From Pseudomonas sp. Irchel 3A7 (lineage in GTDB: Bacteria; Pseudomonadota; Gammaproteobacteria; Pseudomonadales; Pseudomonadaceae), in assembly GCF_900187565.1 (NCBI RefSeq), contig NZ_FYED01000008.1, positions 1 through 64,000 of the forward strand: a stretch of 64,000 nucleotides of DNA, read 5' to 3'. Each line of letters starts with the position of its first letter. The first letter of the stretch is position 1. This document shows positions 56,430-64,000 of the stretch, piece after piece. A model generated the notes under the pieces. The model was not told the DNA's origin. It ran no database searches and saw only the letters and a list, made by a program, of their open reading frames with translations. The translations under genes were made by a program, and so were the position numbers.

Positions 56430-57296
56430 ATGGACATCCGCCACTTCCGCTACTTCCTCGCCGTCGCCCGGCAGCGCAACTTCACCCGTGCCGCCGAGCA
56501 ATTGGGCATTGCGCCGCCGACCTTGACCCGGCAGATCCAGGACATGGAAGCGGAACTGGGCGCGCGCCTGTTCCTGCGCCAGGCGCGGGATGTCAGCCTG
56601 ACCGAGGCCGGCACGGCGCTGGTGATCGAGGCCGAGGCCACGGTGCGCCAGTTCGAGTCGGCCCAGCGCAATGCCCAACGCGCCGGTCGTGGCGACATCG
56701 GCCACATCGAACTGGGTTATGTGGCCTCGGCGGTGTATTCCGGGGCGCTGCAAAAGCAGGTGCAGGCTTTTGCCGGCCAATACCCGGATGTCAGCCTCAA
56801 CGTTCGGGAAAGCCCCATGGCCAGCCTGCCGAACATGATCCTTGAGGGGCGCTTCGATTTGGGTTACATCCGCTGCCCGATGGCTTTGCCCGAAGGTGTC
56901 GAGGGTGTGCGCCTGAGCGACGAGGGCTTTGTGTTGGCGTTGCCGGTGGACTCATGGCTGACCCGGTTGCAGGTCATCAACTCTGCGCATTTGCACAACG
57001 AAAACTTCATTCTTCCGGAGCAAGTCGTCGGTACGTTGCAGGTTGCGAGTCAAGGAGGTTTCGTACCGAAGCTCGGGGCGCAGCCGGGTGGATTGGTGGC
57101 GGTGATTGCATTGGTGTCGCTGGGGCAGGGGGTGGCGGTGGTGCCGGAGTCGGTGGTTGGCCACGTCAGTCTGCCGAATGTGGTGTACCGGCAGATCAAG
57201 GATTGCAATGCGTCGTCGTGGTTGGCATTGATTCATCGGCGGTTTGAGAAGTCGCCGGCGGTGAACAGGTACATCGAGCGTGTGAAAAAAAGCTAG
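56430..57296 (+). CDS. LysR-family regulator divergent from the MFS exporter
   Basis: The 288-aa LysR protein opens MDIRHFRYFLAVARQRNFTRAAEQLGIAPPTLTRQIQDME (DNA-binding helix) and has the ligand domain from about residue 90 (GHIELGYVASAVYSGAL). It fits the typical exporter-regulator pair; the effector would be a compound handled by the exporter. A possible hairpin terminator lies about 75 bases downstream. Confidence 0.9.
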   Translation: MDIRHFRYFLAVARQRNFTRAAEQLGIAPPTLTRQIQDMEAELGARLFLRQARDVSLTEAGTALVIEAEATVRQFESAQRNAQRAGRGDIGHIELGYVASAVYSGALQKQVQAFAGQYPDVSLNVRESPMASLPNMILEGRFDLGYIRCPMALPEGVEGVRLSDEGFVLALPVDSWLTRLQVINSAHLHNENFILPEQVVGTLQVASQGGFVPKLGAQPGGLVAVIALVSLGQGVAVVPESVVGHVSLPNVVYRQIKDCNASSWLALIHRRFEKSPAVNRYIERVKKS

Positions 57297-57370
57297 AAGC
57301 CAAACGTTTCGCGAGCGAGTTCGTTCCCAGTGTTTTGTGTCGAACTTCGAAACCGGGTCTCGTGCCCGAG

Positions 57371-57396
57371 TTGCGCCTGCTATTGCTGCAGGCGCA
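57371..57396 (+). terminator. Weak hairpin between LysR gene and giant protein gene
   Basis: TTGCGCCTGC and GCAGGCGCAA form a perfect 10-bp stem with a 6-base loop. The T-run is poor. It could serve either of the convergent genes. Confidence 0.45.
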
Positions 57397-57431
57397 AGTC
57401 TTGTTTGCTCCGGGACGGCTATCGTTATCCT

Positions 57432-60400
57432 TTACTCTGCCTTACGCCCAGGTGGGAGAGGGGTGAAAAAGTATTTCCTGGAAAAGTCCGTTTTCATATT
57501 ACCGGGAAAGATTACGCCTTCCGTCTTGCCATTGGAGCGGATCAGCTGATCTTTAACCGTCAGGAATCTCAGGCGCGCCAGTTTCAGATGAGCTTGCGTC
57601 ATCGAACTGACTGATTGGGCTGAGCAGTGAAAGTGCGCATACCACATCACTTTCTTGCTACGACTGTCGACTATTTCATACTCAAGCAAGAAACTTGACT
57701 CCTTTGGCGTCGACTTATCCGTCCAGGTCGGGTTTTGAATAGCCACTTCGTGTTCTCCCAGCAAGTACTCGAAGCTGCCGGCATTCGGCGGCAATGCCTT
57801 GGTGGTTTCAATACGCAGCTTTTTTCCTTCCTGGACCAGTTGGTCGCTTGCGCGTTTGAAGTCCTGGTACAGTTTTACGGCTTTCCCATGATCAGGCCCG
57901 GTAACGCCTGTTATCTTCTGATGAATGTTTGCCGCCAGTTCCTTGAGTTTGGTTGCCTGTGTCAGGAACCTGTCTTCGAGACTGGTGGGGTTACGGTACA
58001 GGGGGGCGTCTTTCCTGTAGTTCCCAATAAGCTTATTGATACTATCGACAAGTTTTTGCCCTTCGTTGAGCATTGTCCGGAGCTCAGGAGTTGATTTAGG
58101 TAATTGAGGAACTTGCGCTGATTCGACATTTCTTTGCTGGTAGAGGTCATCACCTTCGTGCCTGTAGTAAATAATGTCTTTGCCGGTTGCAATATCCTTT
58201 ACCGCTACTGTTTCGTCAGGCTCGCTCGTCGTTTTCTCCTGAGTCTCTCCTACTCGATAACCTTCCGGTGTGTTGATCAAGCGTTCATTGGGGCGTTTGG
58301 TTCTCTTTCTGGCTTTTTTTGGCGTCTCTGCGACGCTTTGTTCTGCCTCTGTCGGGACAGCTTCGCCCTGCATGTCCTCAGTGATCGACTCGGACAACTC
58401 TTTTTCAGCAATCGCTCGCACAGACTTCAAGGCATCGAGAAACCTCTGAAGAAATAGCTGAGGTACATAAGTCTGTTGAGCGCCAACCTTGCGAAGGTTG
58501 CCCGCCATGAGCTCCGCATCATTGTAAACATTGACAGCCTCCTGGAGCAGGTCGATCCGTAGCCTCGGGTCAAACCCTTGCGTCGAGTTCAACGTCAAGA
58601 CGTTATTCGTCACTTCCCCCAATCGCGCTTTACTGAGTCCTTCCAATCCCGCCACTTCGGTCAGACTGGGATCAAGTAACGGATCCCCTGACAGTGCCCC
58701 TCGCAAGCTGACCAATTGTTGAATGATCAATGACTGGGTGGTGTACTTTCGCTTTTCGAACTTGTCTTTTAGTAATTCAGTTGGCTTGGATAAATAGCCG
58801 GTTCTTTGTAAGTAACCTTTTCTTGCGTTACTATCCAGCGTTTCGAGTTTCGCCATTGCCTGCTCGAGTCTGGTGCTGACGCGGATTCGTTCGGGCAAGA
58901 TATCGAGTACATGTTTCCTGGTTTCATACAGCACGCTGTAAGGCGCGTCAGTGTTTGCTTTTTGGATATCAAAGGCCAGCGGGAAAATATCCTGATCGGA
59001 AATGCCCGATTGCGGCCATTTCCCTGACAGTGTGATCAGATCCTCATCGGCAGCAAGAAGACTGTTTACAGTCTCACTCAGATTGTCAATGATGGCGTCA
59101 CGTTGATAGTCTTTGTCTTTTTCAAGAATCTTCGCAGCCTCCTCAAGTTTATTCACCTTTTGCAAATGACCCTCAATGAACTGTCTGGCTATCTTCTTGA
59201 AATCCAGATCCGCCTTGCGCAGATCTTTTCTGAGTGCTACGAGCGCCTCGCCAGTGCTGGTTCCCAGGTCGATCTTTTCTGCTATCGCGCTGGCTTTTGC
59301 GTAGGCGTCGTTCCCATCTTTCTGTGCCTGCGTCAGGTTTGCATTCAACTGTTTTACTTGATCATTCAGTTTCTTGACCTCGAGCGCATACTTCGCACGC
59401 CGCGCCCGTAGTTGCGAATCAGCGAATACGTCGGACAGGTATCGGCTACTTCCTTGACCGCCCCCACGCACCCGAAACTCCGGCGCGATATCCCAGAGTT
59501 CCTGGCCATTGTTTTTCAACTCCAGCCCTTTTATCGGCTTTCCCAGGTTGTCGAGAACCACAACGTTTTCGCTCTCGGTCGGCGCGACGTTTGCCCAGCC
59601 TTGCCCACGGAGACGACCGGGGACTTTTGCATACCAGCGGCCATCGACCACCTCAATTCCTTTCGGCGCCGGGACGGTAATTACCGGTCCGCGTCCGGCT
59701 TGATTGATTTGCAGGAATCGCTCGAGCAATTGCCGTGAATTGCCGGAAGTCGGCGTTGAAAAATCCAGCACGCTGTCGGTAATGGCAGTGGCCGCGCCTG
59801 GCCCGATCGGGGGTTTGAGTTGCGGCTTGACCTCGACAGCCCCTGGTCGGGGCACTATCGAAGGGCGCGCGAAGGGTTGGACCGACGTATGGATATCGGG
59901 TGCAAGACGGTGAATCAACAAAGACAGCGCCAGATTGATCAACAGGTTGAACGTCAAATCCTGTATCGGGTCGCTGTCGTCATGGGCGAGTGCCTGCAAC
60001 GCCTGTAAAACAGAGGTCTCCATGACAAACAACCAGCCAACGGTTGCTGCGGGGCCGCTTACAAAGGGCAGGACCACGTTAAGTACGCTGTCGACGACGA
60101 TCAGCCCCATTTCCTTAAGCGTGTTCCAGCGGTACTCGGCATTCGACAGTGTTTGCTCGTCCGCCTGGCGAGCCAGGATGTTGGCGTTCGCTTCATACAA
60201 ATGCGTCAGCACATCACCACTGAGTGACTGTTTGTCGAATTCGGCAGGTGCGGGGCGCAGCAAATCCGTATCGAATATGACGCCCACCGGGTGGGGTTCG
60301 CGGAAGCCTCCGTTGTCATAGATTCTGCGTACATCTGATTCCAGCCAGTCCAGGATGCTTTTCTGCAACGACGGATTGGGCCGGCTGTCAGAAGGGAACT

Positions 60401-62333
60401 CTACGGCTGGCCTGGGATTGTTGCTGACAATTTCCTCCATCAAGGCATCGAGCGAAGCGAACTCAATCAGTTGTTCAGGGTAAAGAGGCCGGTACAGGAT
60501 ATGCGGGCCGACCGTTTCGTCTGCCGTTCCGAACACAAACATGTCGGGAACCACATGGGTTTGATTCGACATTTCGGTTTTAAACGCCAGGGGCCTGATC
60601 ACGATCTGTTGCCCGGTAACGCGCCTGGCTTCGGACTCCGGCTCCATAATCGCCGCTACATAGCGGTAACCCGCATCGGTAAAGCCTGATCGTTGCCGAA
60701 TCTTGTTCTCGAGCGCGAGCATCGGCAGTTGAATGCGCAACTGATCAGCGAAGAGCTTTTCACGCTCCGCTCTCTGTGCCAGATCATCGAGCAGAAGCCT
60801 TTTGATTTCGGCCGGGTAATTTTTACCGATGTCCGCGGCGCTGATCAGCGCTCTCAGGTTATCGAGGGTCATCCAGGCCGGTGCAGGCGAGCCATCCTTG
60901 AGTTTGAACTCAGAGGCCAGGAAGGGTAATCCGGCCAGGTTATTCAAGGCTCGATGAGTCAGGCTTTGGGTTTCGCTGGTAAACCGGCCGGTTCCGGGTT
61001 CGACGATCAGCAGCTCGCCATCTTCATTACGGTATTGGGTAACCTGGATCAGGTCCGGATCTACCGCTTCGCCATAGGAGGACATCCCGTCCATCAGAGC
61101 CTGGTTGGCAAACTGTTCGGCGGTGCCGATCCCGTGGTTGTAGGCCAGGCCTTTTGTAGTTTGTTGAAGGGCCGCCAGTCGAAACAAATACCGACTGTAT
61201 TCCTGGGTGTCGGCATTGTTGGCGAGCGTTGCCCAATCGGGCAATTGGCTGCTGACTTCGTCATAAAGCCTTTGCTCATGCAGGCCGGGATTGGATTTCA
61301 GGAGATAGGGGGCCAGATCCGTCAGGCGAGCGTACCGGTCTTCCAGAACCTTCAGATCCTGCCCCTCCACTGAACCGAACAGGTTCAGGTCCTCAAGCTG
61401 ATGGTTGAGCAATGCCTGGGCCTGAGTGACGAAGACGTCGCCGATCGACTCGAAAGGCTGTAGTTCAAGAGCGCTGAACTCCAGCTCGCGTCCTTTCTTG
61501 CTCACCTGGTCATCCGCGAACGCCTGCAACGAATCATAGGCCTCAATAGCTCCGCCAGGTTCGAACCAGACAACCACTTCACGACCATTGACCTTACGCG
61601 TGACCAATACCTCGTAGGCCAGGTGGGCCTGCAGGGTTCGCCCGGTTCGGGCCTGGTAGTCAATCAAAAAAGCCTGTGCGCAATCCTGTCCATAACGACT
61701 GGCGCGCCGGGCTTTGTCAGGGCTTTGGATGACTTGCAAAAGCGTATCGGCCTGCTCTTGATTCAGAAAGGAGCCGCTGGCCGATGGCCCCATACTGACC
61801 AGCAGTGCCGTTCTGAGCACATCGCTGAGCCATTGCCAACGGCTGGTACCTTCGACAGCCGGTTCATTCCAGTAATCGACCAGGGACTGTTGCAGCGCCG
61901 GGATCATGACCTTGGGTAATCGGCGCAGAAGATCTTCGACCTCTCGCATATCGACCTCAATGCGCTTGTCTTGCGCATCACTGAGGAAGTGCCCATTGGT
62001 GAAGTACAGCTGCGCCTTTGCGGTAATGCTATGGATCATTACCTCAAACAGCGGTGTTGTGGTATAGCCATCGATTCGAGTGTCCTGGCGTTCGACGCCG
62101 TGACCGTTTTCGCCGTCGCCCTGAAGATCGATGATGTTTTCGCTGACCCAATTGGGCGTATTGAGGGTTGTCGTGAGCACGTCGATTTGCAGCGCGGGAT
62201 ACCTATTGTCCAGTGCCGCGCTGAATTGCCTCAACGCCGCGGTGATCACGATCGGCCGGTCCTTGAACTCTTGTTGAACCGCCTGTGCCAATGTGTCGGA
62301 GATTTTTTTCTGTGTGACTGGAGCGTCCTTCAT
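57432..62333 (-). CDS. Giant toxin-like protein with unrecognised C-terminal domain
   Basis: The 1633-aa protein is of the large dermonecrotic-toxin-like type found in fluorescent pseudomonads, but lacks leucine-rich repeats. Residues about 740-810 form a hydrophobic hairpin (VLNVVLPFVSGPAATVGWLF and NLLINLALSLLIHRL), a likely membrane-insertion unit. A long coiled coil follows (about 975-1100). A basic linker (KKARKRTKRPNER, about 1340) could be a cleavage or nuclear-type region. The last 120 residues (SFEYLLGEHEVAIQNPTWTD onward) form a compact domain I cannot assign. ATG at 62333 is used (a TTG precedes it). Base composition is lower in GC than the neighbours from about 58 to 59.4 kb, hinting at transfer. 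No immunity gene is evident nearby. Confidence 0.72.
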   Translation of the reverse strand: MKDAPVTQKKISDTLAQAVQQEFKDRPIVITAALRQFSAALDNRYPALQIDVLTTTLNTPNWVSENIIDLQGDGENGHGVERQDTRIDGYTTTPLFEVMIHSITAKAQLYFTNGHFLSDAQDKRIEVDMREVEDLLRRLPKVMIPALQQSLVDYWNEPAVEGTSRWQWLSDVLRTALLVSMGPSASGSFLNQEQADTLLQVIQSPDKARRASRYGQDCAQAFLIDYQARTGRTLQAHLAYEVLVTRKVNGREVVVWFEPGGAIEAYDSLQAFADDQVSKKGRELEFSALELQPFESIGDVFVTQAQALLNHQLEDLNLFGSVEGQDLKVLEDRYARLTDLAPYLLKSNPGLHEQRLYDEVSSQLPDWATLANNADTQEYSRYLFRLAALQQTTKGLAYNHGIGTAEQFANQALMDGMSSYGEAVDPDLIQVTQYRNEDGELLIVEPGTGRFTSETQSLTHRALNNLAGLPFLASEFKLKDGSPAPAWMTLDNLRALISAADIGKNYPAEIKRLLLDDLAQRAEREKLFADQLRIQLPMLALENKIRQRSGFTDAGYRYVAAIMEPESEARRVTGQQIVIRPLAFKTEMSNQTHVVPDMFVFGTADETVGPHILYRPLYPEQLIEFASLDALMEEIVSNNPRPAVEFPSDSRPNPSLQKSILDWLESDVRRIYDNGGFREPHPVGVIFDTDLLRPAPAEFDKQSLSGDVLTHLYEANANILARQADEQTLSNAEYRWNTLKEMGLIVVDSVLNVVLPFVSGPAATVGWLFVMETSVLQALQALAHDDSDPIQDLTFNLLINLALSLLIHRLAPDIHTSVQPFARPSIVPRPGAVEVKPQLKPPIGPGAATAITDSVLDFSTPTSGNSRQLLERFLQINQAGRGPVITVPAPKGIEVVDGRWYAKVPGRLRGQGWANVAPTESENVVVLDNLGKPIKGLELKNNGQELWDIAPEFRVRGGGQGSSRYLSDVFADSQLRARRAKYALEVKKLNDQVKQLNANLTQAQKDGNDAYAKASAIAEKIDLGTSTGEALVALRKDLRKADLDFKKIARQFIEGHLQKVNKLEEAAKILEKDKDYQRDAIIDNLSETVNSLLAADEDLITLSGKWPQSGISDQDIFPLAFDIQKANTDAPYSVLYETRKHVLDILPERIRVSTRLEQAMAKLETLDSNARKGYLQRTGYLSKPTELLKDKFEKRKYTTQSLIIQQLVSLRGALSGDPLLDPSLTEVAGLEGLSKARLGEVTNNVLTLNSTQGFDPRLRIDLLQEAVNVYNDAELMAGNLRKVGAQQTYVPQLFLQRFLDALKSVRAIAEKELSESITEDMQGEAVPTEAEQSVAETPKKARKRTKRPNERLINTPEGYRVGETQEKTTSEPDETVAVKDIATGKDIIYYRHEGDDLYQQRNVESAQVPQLPKSTPELRTMLNEGQKLVDSINKLIGNYRKDAPLYRNPTSLEDRFLTQATKLKELAANIHQKITGVTGPDHGKAVKLYQDFKRASDQLVQEGKKLRIETTKALPPNAGSFEYLLGEHEVAIQNPTWTDKSTPKESSFLLEYEIVDSRSKKVMWYAHFHCSAQSVSSMTQAHLKLARLRFLTVKDQLIRSNGKTEGVIFPGNMKTDFSRKYFFTPLPPGRKAE

Positions 62334-62739
62334 CAAAACATCCTGTTGTCATATATTGAACGGCAAGGCCCCCTTGGCCCGCCTCAACGGGATGTAATGC
62401 GATTTCACGGGTCGATGTGCGGTAACTGAATACCCCACGTAAGCTTTGGCAATGTGTACTCACGCTTTTTTGCATATATCTTGAAATGATTTCCAGCTGT
62501 AGGATCCGTCCCTCCCGCCTGTACGATTCAAGTCCTTTTTTTCTTTCAGGACTTGCATGAACACCCTCACGGAGCCCCCCAGTTACCCTTTCCCTTCGCG
62601 CTTACGTGCAGTCTTGATGCACGCGAAACACCCGGTCTTTCATTTTCCGATTACCCCCGACATTGCAGCTCCACGGCCCCTGCGCCGCGCCTTGCCGTGC
62701 CCGGCATTCTGAATTCACTGAAGAGATCGAGACATTTTT
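62334..62739. other. Intergenic region without a recognised gene
   Basis: This 406-base divergent gap must hold the promoters of the giant protein and the TerC gene. I find no REP pair, clear operator or convincing Mn (yybP-ykoY) riboswitch. The only long frame reads through it into the TerC gene in the wrong frame and lacks coding character. Confidence 0.6.
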
Positions 62740-64000
62740 ATGGAATGGTTAGCCGACCCCACCGCATGGCTGGGCTTATTGACATTGATTGTGCTGGAGC
62801 TGGTGCTGGGCATCGACAACCTGGTGTTTATCGCCATCCTCGCCGACAAATTGCCGCCGGAGCAGCGCGACCGCGCGCGGTTGATCGGTTTATCCCTGGC
62901 ATTGCTGATGCGCCTGGGACTGCTGGCCAGTATTTCCTGGCTGGTGACCCTGACCCAGCCACTGTTCGAGGTGTTCGACAAGAGCTTCTCCGGGCGTGAC
63001 CTGATCATGCTGTTCGGTGGCGTGTTCCTGTTGTTCAAGGCCACCATGGAGCTGCATGAACGGCTTGAAGGTCACGTCGGCCAGCGTTCATCCAACACGG
63101 CGTACGCGCTGTTCTGGCCGATCGTGGCGCAGATCGTGGTGCTGGATGCGGTGTTCTCCCTCGACGCGGTGATTACCGCGGTGGGCATGGTCGATGAGTT
63201 GGCGGTGATGATGATCGCGGTGATCATTTCCATCGGCCTGATGATCGTCGCCAGCAAGCCGCTGACCCGTTTCGTCAACGCGCACCCGACGGTGATCATG
63301 CTGTGCCTGGGCTTCCTGATGATGATCGGCTTTGCGCTGACCGCCGAAGGTCTGGGCTTCCATATTCCGAAGGGCTATCTGTATGCGGCCATCGGTTTCT
63401 CGATCCTGATCGAGGTGTTCAACCAGATCGCCCGGGCACGGCGCAAGCGCTCGATGCAGGGCCTGCGACCGATGCGCGAACGCACTGCCCACGCGGTGAT
63501 GCGCTTGCTCGGCGGGCGCAAGCTGGCGGTGGAAGAGGTGGGTGAAGAGATTGCCGACATGCTGGACGACGGCGAGGCACAGAGCGAGGAACTGTTCGAT
63601 CGTCGTGAGCGGGTGATGATCAGCGGTGTGCTGCAACTGGCCGAGCGACCGATTCGCACCCTGATGACTGTGCGGGCCGACGTCGATCACATTGATCTGG
63701 CCGATGATGCCGAGGCGATTCGCACGCGGTTGATGCATTCGTCGTACTCGCGTCTGCCGTTGATTCGCGACGGTGCGGTGGATGAGCCGTTGGGCTTCGT
63801 GCACAAGAAGGAGTTACTGAAGGAGTTCCTGGCCGGCAATCAACCCGACCTTGCACACCTGGCACGCCAGACCATCAACCTGCTGGACAGCTATTCGATC
63901 CTCAATGCCCTGGAGCAGATGCGCAAGGCCTCGACCCACATCGCGTTCGTGGTCAACGAATTCGGCGATTTCGTCGGCGTGCTGACCATGACCGACATCC
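62740..64000 (+). CDS. TerC-family membrane protein with CBS domains, partial
   Basis: The first 420 codons of a TerC/YoaE-type protein are present; the gene runs off the right edge. Residues 1-230 hold about seven membrane helices with the signature [16 protein letters not shown] and [17 protein letters not shown] (acidic residues in helices, metal-type site). The CBS pair follows from about 305 ([46 protein letters not shown]). A role in metal (Mn or other) export or membrane protein assembly has been proposed for relatives. A CorC-like C-terminal domain probably follows outside the window. Confidence 0.9.
   Translation, partial: MEWLADPTAWLGLLTLIVLELVLGIDNLVFIAILADKLPPEQRDRARLIGLSLALLMRLGLLASISWLVTLTQPLFEVFDKSFSGRDLIMLFGGVFLLFKATMELHERLEGHVGQRSSNTAYALFWPIVAQIVVLDAVFSLDAVITAVGMVDELAVMMIAVIISIGLMIVASKPLTRFVNAHPTVIMLCLGFLMMIGFALTAEGLGFHIPKGYLYAAIGFSILIEVFNQIARARRKRSMQGLRPMRERTAHAVMRLLGGRKLAVEEVGEEIADMLDDGEAQSEELFDRRERVMISGVLQLAERPIRTLMTVRADVDHIDLADDAEAIRTRLMHSSYSRLPLIRDGAVDEPLGFVHKKELLKEFLAGNQPDLAHLARQTINLLDSYSILNALEQMRKASTHIAFVVNEFGDFVGVLTMTDI

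Noticed and set aside
62480..62739. Manganese (yybP-ykoY) riboswitch before the TerC gene
   Set aside because: TerC genes often carry one, but I could not find the conserved GGGGAGTAGC-type block and its paired segment here.
62553..62999. Plus-strand ORF of 148 codons over the TerC start
   Set aside because: It is in a different frame from the TerC gene, whose helices and motifs are clear from 62740.

Overview
The window is a stretch of Pseudomonas chromosome, most likely from the P. fluorescens group. The signs are high GC, dense REP palindromes with the core GCGAGCAGGCTCGC between genes, and a characteristic gene set (cti, nfuA, cysI with a DUF934 partner, metH, aerobic-type cobalamin genes with CbtAB). 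I see no rRNA, tRNA, CRISPR array, integrase or transposase. The species call is an inference from gene content and REP type.

Layout. 1-8.5 kb: a tandem 179-bp repeat, then a minus-strand operon for uptake and breakdown of an unidentified small nitrogen compound (Pot-type ABC importer, two amidohydrolase-fold enzymes, a flavin reductase), with a divergent GntR/FCD regulator. 8.6-22 kb: hybrid histidine kinase, UvrA2-type ATPase, small stress-type proteins (DUF4142, YdcH/DUF465), an SMP-30-like protein next to a fatty acid hydroxylase-START fusion with a LysR gene, a Tat-exported amidohydrolase, an SCP2 protein and a histidine phosphatase. 22.2-32.3 kb: sohB, then two translationally coupled giant LRR proteins of the dermonecrotic-toxin/NEL ubiquitin-ligase type. 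32.3-43.5 kb: cysI with its DUF934 partner, a frameshifted substrate-binding protein, metH, cti and nfuA.

43.6-53.3 kb is a cobalamin island. Two B12 riboswitches point away from each other. One controls cbtB-cbtA-cobE-cobM on the minus strand. The other controls cobW-cobN and chelatase-type ATPase and VWA subunits on the plus strand. Together these supply cobalt import, cobalt insertion (CobN plus ChlI/ChlD-like partners) and ring synthesis. The B12-dependent MetH lies 4 kb away. cobN carries a REP pair inside its reading frame.

53.4-64 kb: an OYE-type oxidoreductase with a MerR/SoxR-style promoter, a DHA2 MFS exporter with divergent LysR, a third giant toxin-like protein (1633 aa) whose C-terminal domain I do not recognise, and the first 420 codons of a TerC/CBS membrane protein that runs off the window.

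The most unusual items are: the NEL-type protein whose catalytic Cys position reads Ser, together with its truncated coupled neighbour; the third giant protein; the in-frame REP in cobN; a noncanonical amidohydrolase lacking the HxH metal motif; and REP variants in which the two arms always match each other.
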